64,000 nucleotides of DNA from positions 33,802 to 97,801 of the forward strand of contig CAZQVN010000009.1 of assembly GCA_964596775.1 (NCBI GenBank), written 5' to 3'. Numbering within the stretch: position 1 is the first letter of the stretch; each line of letters begins with the position of its first letter. Made by a program: the position numbers and the translations under genes. This document shows positions 59,635 through 64,000 of the stretch, piece after piece. This DNA comes from CAZQVN01 sp964596775 (lineage in GTDB: Bacteria; Eisenbacteria; RBG-16-71-46; JABDJR01; JAWXBZ01). The notes beneath the pieces were generated by a model. It saw nothing but the letters and a program-made list of their open reading frames with translations. It searched no databases and was not told the origin of the DNA.

Positions 59635-60645
59635 CTACCCCCGTTCCAGTTCCGAAAGCAGGATCGCGCTCATGACCCGTACGCCGACCCGGATCGCTCC
59701 CGGGTCCGCCACGTAGGCGGGATCGTGGGGCATGCCCCGCGTCCCCTTCTCGCCGTTCGACACGCCGAGCCAGTACATGACCCCGGGTGTCACCGCCTGG
59801 AAGTGACCGAAGTCCTCGCTGAATCCCGGAACGACCGTCGTCGAAACATGGAGATTCTCCTGGCCGACGACGGCGCGGATGACCGGGCGCGTCCGCCCCT
59901 CCAGTTCCGGATCGTTCACGGCGCCGGGGGCGGTGCCCGGCAGTCCGGCCGCGATGTCCTCCGGCGCCCCGCGGCTGCCGAGGAGCACGTCCGGCTTCGT
60001 GCCGATGTGCCCGACCTCGTGCGGCGCCGTGTGGAACGCGAAGATCGCCGCCGGCACGCCGTCGGCGAAGACGCCGTCGGCGAGCATGGCGAGAGCTCCC
60101 CGCACGTTTTCCTCGGCCGGCTGGAACACGAACATCACCGACCCGGCGATCTCCTCCCGCACGGCGGCGAGGGATCGCGCGACGCCGAGCGCCACGGTCG
60201 TGTGCACGTCGTGACCGCAGATGTGGCGCACACCCGGAACCTTCGAGGCGATCTCCGTGTCCGGGTCCGGCGCGTTCGAGCGGACGGCGTCCATGTCGGC
60301 GCGGAGCGCCACCAGCGGTCCCGGCCGGCCCCCGGCCAGAACGGCCACGACACCGTGTCCGCCGACGCCGGTTCGGACGGTGAGTCCCGCGTCGTTCAGC
60401 GCCGCGGCCACCGCGGCGGCGGTCCGCTCCTCGGCTCCCGACAGTTCCGGATGCCGGTGGAGATCGTTCCTGAACGCGATCAGCTCCGGTTCGATGCGGG
60501 TTATCTCGGCGTCCACGCTCGAGAACAGCGCGGGCAGCGAGTCCGGACTTCCCGGAACGACCTGCGAGTCGGTCACGTCGGGGGAAGATCCGCAGGCGGC
60601 GGAGACGAGCAGAAGGCAGATCAACGGGAACAGGTGACGGAACAC
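59635..60645 (-). CDS. M20D-family amidohydrolase lipoprotein lacking the lid domain
   Basis: The protein has 336 residues. The GTG at 60645 has GAAGGAGG 6 bases upstream and opens a lipoprotein signal with lipobox S-A-A-C; an earlier ATG would add a non-coding-like stretch. Catalytic motifs of the M20D/AbgB-like family are all present: ALRADMDA, ICGHDVHTT, FQPAEEN, FHTAPHEVG, GFSEDF and MPHDPAY. The roughly 100-residue dimerisation/lid domain normally found after the FHTAP block is replaced by about 25 residues. The protein is therefore a short, lipid-anchored, probably monomeric aminoacylase-like enzyme. Confidence 0.82.
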   Translation of the reverse strand: MFRHLFPLICLLLVSAACGSSPDVTDSQVVPGSPDSLPALFSSVDAEITRIEPELIAFRNDLHRHPELSGAEERTAAAVAAALNDAGLTVRTGVGGHGVVAVLAGGRPGPLVALRADMDAVRSNAPDPDTEIASKVPGVRHICGHDVHTTVALGVARSLAAVREEIAGSVMFVFQPAEENVRGALAMLADGVFADGVPAAIFAFHTAPHEVGHIGTKPDVLLGSRGAPEDIAAGLPGTAPGAVNDPELEGRTRPVIRAVVGQENLHVSTTVVPGFSEDFGHFQAVTPGVMYWLGVSNGEKGTRGMPHDPAYVADPGAIRVGVRVMSAILLSELERG

Positions 60646-60863
60646 GAGAACCCTCCTTCGTTGGTGGACCGGGAGTCTGATGGATCCCGGCGCGGAGGGG
60701 TTTTTCTTTCCCGGGAGTTTCATTTCACCGCAGAAACGGTTTGAAATCAAGAGATGTCGCAATTATCCCGGGCGGGCGCAGTGATTGCTGATACAATCGA
60801 CCGAAATCATGCTCGAGAGCGAGAAACGTTCAGGGGAATGGAGAGAACGTAAGGAGGTCTCCG
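60646..60863. other. divergent spacer between the M20 and metzincin genes
   Basis: This 218-base gap between divergent starts is more AT-rich in its middle (60735-60800). A -10-like TACAAT lies near 60795 on the plus strand with no matching -35. The plus-strand gene has a strong SD (AAGGAGG). I see no other feature. Confidence 0.3.
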
Positions 60864-63800
60864 ATGCTGACACCGACCGCGCCGACCTGCGCCGTCGCGC
60901 TGACCCTCGCCGCCGCGCTGTTCCTGGTTCCAGCGCCGGGCCATGCGGCTCCCGCCGACCTGACGATCCGGGGCACCACGGCACGGTTCGAACCCTGGTC
61001 CAACGCCACCCTCCTGTCCATCGAGCCCGGCGGGGCCGGGGAATACCTGGAGGAAAACACGTACACCTCCTCCGCGCCGACGGTCCCGGCGGTCCAGAAC
61101 AGTTTCGTGCTCTCGGCCGGAAACCTCGACACGATCTGGAACGCGGTGGTCGCGAACAACTTCTTCGGCCTCGCCCCGGAACTCGGCGATGAAACCGTGC
61201 TCGGCAGCGACTACCTCCATCTCACGATCCTCGCGAACGGAGCGGAGCACACGGTCGTGCTTTCCCACGGCACGTCGACGGCGATCGAGAACATCGTGAA
61301 CGCCATCAACAGCGTGACCCCCGCGGGCAACGACCTCGGCCTCCCCTCGAGCCCGGCCAAGCCGGGCGTGCGCCTCGATCCGAAGCGGACGCCCCCCGCG
61401 GGCAATTCCGGCGTGTCGCCGGACCGGGGTCTCGGGCACGACCATCCGAAGGCGCGGGCCTGGCGCGAGGACGTCCTGAGCCGGCTCGGCACCGGCTTCC
61501 CCGAGCTCAATACGGCGAACCCGCCGAAGTTTCCCGGCGGCAGCATGTCGTGGTGCTGCCCTCTGCAAGACTGGGTGGACAGCGCCAAGGTCACCGTGAC
61601 CGCCACCGGAAGCATCAACGGCAACGCCGCCAAGATGACGGTCACGAACACCATGCCGGTGATGAAGGACTCGCTGAAGCTGACCGTCAACCTGGAGTTC
61701 TGGGGCGATGAAGCGGACAGCCAGACGGTGGCCAACGTGGTGGCCGGCGTCACCGCGATCTTCGCGAACAAGACCACGACGGCCGGCAAGCCGATCAAGC
61801 TCTGCATCAACACGAAACTCGACACCGCGGCGGCCGCCGCGCCGGGCACGCCGGGCTATCACCAGATCGAACTCGACAACACCGACGACGCCGGACGGCC
61901 GATCATCAGCCACGTGCACGCCATCACGCCGATCAACAAGGGAACCGGCGGCGGCACCTGGGAGGGGGACCCGTCCGCGGACATCGACGCCGCGGGGCTG
62001 GCCAACGCCTACGCGCACGAGGTGGGGCACCTGCTCGGGCTCCCCGACCGGTACAAGGACTACCGCCGCCTGGCCAACGGAAACTGGCGGCTGCGCGGCG
62101 GCGGGCCGGAGATCACGCCGGCGGCGCTCGGCACGATGATGTTCAACCAGTTCGGCACGTCCACGGAAGCGGACTGGCAGGCGCACGTGGGCCGGGCGGG
62201 ATTCAACCGGTTCACGCCGCTCTGTCCGGGCGTGGCGGCCACCGACATCATGGCCACGATCGGCGCCGGCGCCGCGCTCTCCCAGGCCGACGTCGACTCG
62301 CTGGCCGCCTGCCCGGGGATCAAGGTGTCGGTGCGCAAGGGAGACGTGCTGGTGAACGAGGATCCCGGCAGGCAGGACATGGTCATCACGCAGGACTGCG
62401 AGTTCTTCACGCCGAAGGATTCCACGTTCTGCTGGGACACGATCCAGGCCACCTGCATCGACCCGAGCCTGAGTCCTCCCACCGCGGGGCAAAAGTTCGA
62501 CGTGGCGGCGAACGTCTGCGAATGGGAAGGGTTCGAGAGCGCGCTGAACCTCAAGAAGCTGCTGGACGTGATTCAGGCCAAGGGTCTCTGGGGAACGCCG
62601 GAAGCCCTGGACGCGATCTGGTGGATCGTGGCGGGCGTGCCGTTCTCCGGCACGAATCCGCTTCTGGCCTGTGCCGACCTGTCGTCGGCGGCCCGGAAGG
62701 ACGACTGGCCCGGACCGCTCTCGAACTTCGGAACGAACGACAGCACGGAAGTCGTGTACCCGATCGAGCTCATTCACATCCGGATCGACCCCTGGTGGTG
62801 GTCGCTGTATCCGGCGAATCCCTGGCCCTACGACTCGTACTGGGTATGGCCGTATTCCTGGCCGTTCGAGCCGTTCATTTCCGGCGACACGTACCTGTGG
62901 ACCCTCAATGCGTTTCCGACGGGGAGCCTCGGCTACCTGGACCCGTTGACCGGGCCGTCCACCACGATCTTTCCCGACCTCTGCGGCTCCTATCGCCTGT
63001 TCGTGGACGCCCAGGCCACGGTGACCACTCCGCATGTCGCGGGGAACATCGCGGCCACCGCGCCGGCGACGTTCCACGTCACCGAGAACCTGCGGACGAT
63101 GGAGGATCCGACCGACCTGTCCGGTCTGCAGATGAACCCTCCCGGGTCCTGGAACTTTTCGACGAGCGTGAGCTACTCCGGCGGCACGTCGCTGAATGCC
63201 GGCATCCATCCCGCCCCGGTCCGGGTGCTGCGCGCCACGGTGGACCTGACCACGGCCGCGGACAGCCTGGTCAAGTTCAACGTGCGGTCGTACCTGGTTC
63301 CCGGCCACAACTTCGCGTTCCTGGTCGACGACAACCCGGTCTACTTTCTGAACGGCGTCTCTCCGGACTGGGAGCAGGTCCGGATTCCGCTGGCGACCGG
63401 CCAGGTGTACGAGCTGGCCTGGGTCGCGGACATGAATGCGCCGACCACGCAGCCGAGCGAGGTGTTCCTCGACGACCTGATGCTGCCGGGGCAGCTCGTT
63501 CAATCGGGCGTGCCCGGCGGCGGACCGACTCCGGCGCTCCTGACCGTGGCCCAGAACTTTCCGAACCCGGTGCTGTCCCGCACGAGCATCCGGTTCCACC
63601 TGGTCCGCGGCGACCGGGTGACGCTCGACGTGTACAACGCAAGCGGCGCCCTGGTCCGGAGGCTCCTGGACGAGCAGCGCCCGGCCGGGGCGCAGTCGGT
63701 GGACTTCGAGGCCGGCCATCTTCCGGCGGGGCTCTATTTCTACCGGATGGTCACCGGTTCGGGGCTGAGCGTGTCGAGGAAGATGGTGGTGATGAAGTAG
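60864..63800 (+). CDS. large secreted metzincin-like metalloprotease with FlgD-like sorting domain
   Basis: The protein has 978 residues. The SD AAGGAGG and a Sec signal (ending near GHAA) fix the start. The zinc site HEVGHLLGLPD is at 385-395, the HExxHxxGxxD pattern of metzincins with Asp as third ligand. A Cys-rich region follows, then a striking Trp/Tyr/Pro-rich stretch (643-671). A jelly-roll-like domain comes near 750-880. The C-terminus is FlgD-like (NFPNPV, GLYFYRMVTG) and serves as the sorting tail. The substrate is probably extracellular protein. It is divergent from the M20 lipoprotein gene. Confidence 0.85.
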   Translation: MLTPTAPTCAVALTLAAALFLVPAPGHAAPADLTIRGTTARFEPWSNATLLSIEPGGAGEYLEENTYTSSAPTVPAVQNSFVLSAGNLDTIWNAVVANNFFGLAPELGDETVLGSDYLHLTILANGAEHTVVLSHGTSTAIENIVNAINSVTPAGNDLGLPSSPAKPGVRLDPKRTPPAGNSGVSPDRGLGHDHPKARAWREDVLSRLGTGFPELNTANPPKFPGGSMSWCCPLQDWVDSAKVTVTATGSINGNAAKMTVTNTMPVMKDSLKLTVNLEFWGDEADSQTVANVVAGVTAIFANKTTTAGKPIKLCINTKLDTAAAAAPGTPGYHQIELDNTDDAGRPIISHVHAITPINKGTGGGTWEGDPSADIDAAGLANAYAHEVGHLLGLPDRYKDYRRLANGNWRLRGGGPEITPAALGTMMFNQFGTSTEADWQAHVGRAGFNRFTPLCPGVAATDIMATIGAGAALSQADVDSLAACPGIKVSVRKGDVLVNEDPGRQDMVITQDCEFFTPKDSTFCWDTIQATCIDPSLSPPTAGQKFDVAANVCEWEGFESALNLKKLLDVIQAKGLWGTPEALDAIWWIVAGVPFSGTNPLLACADLSSAARKDDWPGPLSNFGTNDSTEVVYPIELIHIRIDPWWWSLYPANPWPYDSYWVWPYSWPFEPFISGDTYLWTLNAFPTGSLGYLDPLTGPSTTIFPDLCGSYRLFVDAQATVTTPHVAGNIAATAPATFHVTENLRTMEDPTDLSGLQMNPPGSWNFSTSVSYSGGTSLNAGIHPAPVRVLRATVDLTTAADSLVKFNVRSYLVPGHNFAFLVDDNPVYFLNGVSPDWEQVRIPLATGQVYELAWVADMNAPTTQPSEVFLDDLMLPGQLVQSGVPGGGPTPALLTVAQNFPNPVLSRTSIRFHLVRGDRVTLDVYNASGALVRRLLDEQRPAGAQSVDFEAGHLPAGLYFYRMVTGSGLSVSRKMVVMK

Positions 63801-64000
63801 GACGGCATTCCCGGAGTCCGTACCAACCCCGTGGCCCGGCACTCCAACCGGGTCCGGACCCGCTGACGTCGGTGAGTCGTGGTCCGCGCGCCCATGGTCG
63901 GCACAGGACTCCAGGCGATCGCCCTGTTCATCCCCACCACAAGCAAGGCCGCGTCCAGCGGTCCGGGCGTCGTTCTCCTCCGAGGGGGCGTCGCGGAGCC
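63801..64000. other. window end, no supported gene
   Basis: After the metzincin stop I see no convincing gene, terminator or RNA in the last 200 bases. A plus-strand frame from about 63880 stays open to the end but has no SD or recognisable sequence. Confidence 0.3.

Noticed and set aside
60807..63842. Thousand-codon frame antisense to the metzincin gene
   Set aside because: The metzincin has SD, signal peptide and motifs; the antisense frame is His/Arg/Val-rich without domains.
1..64000. tRNA, rRNA, insertion sequence, integrase or CRISPR array
   Set aside because: None could be recognised by eye; short tRNAs cannot be fully excluded without a dedicated search.

Overview
The window is a dense, very GC-rich bacterial chromosome segment of about 46 protein genes. 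No tRNA, rRNA, insertion sequence or CRISPR array was recognised. Several secreted proteins end in a FlgD-like Ig or type-IX-like sorting domain with a PNP motif. There is a TIGR02999-type ECF sigma factor beside a large Ser/Thr kinase, two SpoIIE phosphatases, a TonB receptor and outer-membrane-type lipoproteins. Together these suggest a Gram-negative bacterium of the FCB/Eisenbacteria-like sort. That placement is an inference; there is no phylogenetic marker here. The first 3 kb is visibly less GC-rich than the rest and may have a different history.

Layout. 1-4.2 kb (minus strand): a truncated TPR-secretin lipoprotein, a Tat-exported protein with a Cys-rich hydrophobic tail, and a DUF1326 protein. 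4.3-9.3 kb: a SpoIIE-type phosphatase, then an S9 peptidase and a DUF885 metallopeptidase in one operon. 9.3-10 kb: a Phd/VapC toxin-antitoxin pair with a clear promoter and operator. 10-16.9 kb: a CaCA antiporter, an amphi-Trp protein, glucokinase, a GAF-SpoIIE phosphatase, arsM, moaA and two small proteins. 17.0-23.8 kb: a cobalamin riboswitch with a strong promoter and terminator platform, controlling propeller, BtuB-like receptor, propeller and propeller-lipoprotein genes. This is the most interesting unit, because it resembles a BtuG/BtuB-type surface B12 capture system with different parts.

23.8-37.6 kb (minus): a ten-gene surface polysaccharide operon, largely coupled by 4-bp start/stop overlaps. 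It holds glycosyltransferases, a flippase, a GT-C-like membrane enzyme, a FemAB-like transferase, a CapD-like dehydratase, and a GT2 fused to a degenerate phosphoglycosyltransferase. 37.7-40.3 kb: an aminotransferase and a DAACS symporter. 40.3-45.2 kb: an EAL-HDOD protein, a kinase-ATPase-TPR giant and a lipocalin-like protein. 45.3-49.6 kb (minus): a second sugar cluster with a polyprenol-phosphate mannosyltransferase-like GT2, a UDP-xylose-synthase-like SDR, a heparinase and a membrane protein, behind a good promoter. 49.7-52.4 kb: a GH16-like secreted protein and a methyltransferase. 52.5-56.6 kb: a second kinase-ATPase-TPR giant plus an ECF sigma factor. 56.7-63.8 kb: an amidohydrolase-CYTH fusion, a YpfJ-like metallopeptidase, a lid-less M20 lipoprotein and a large secreted metzincin-like protease.

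Starts were chosen from Shine-Dalgarno (SD) spacing, start/stop overlaps with neighbours, and signal peptides. Many genes start with GTG.
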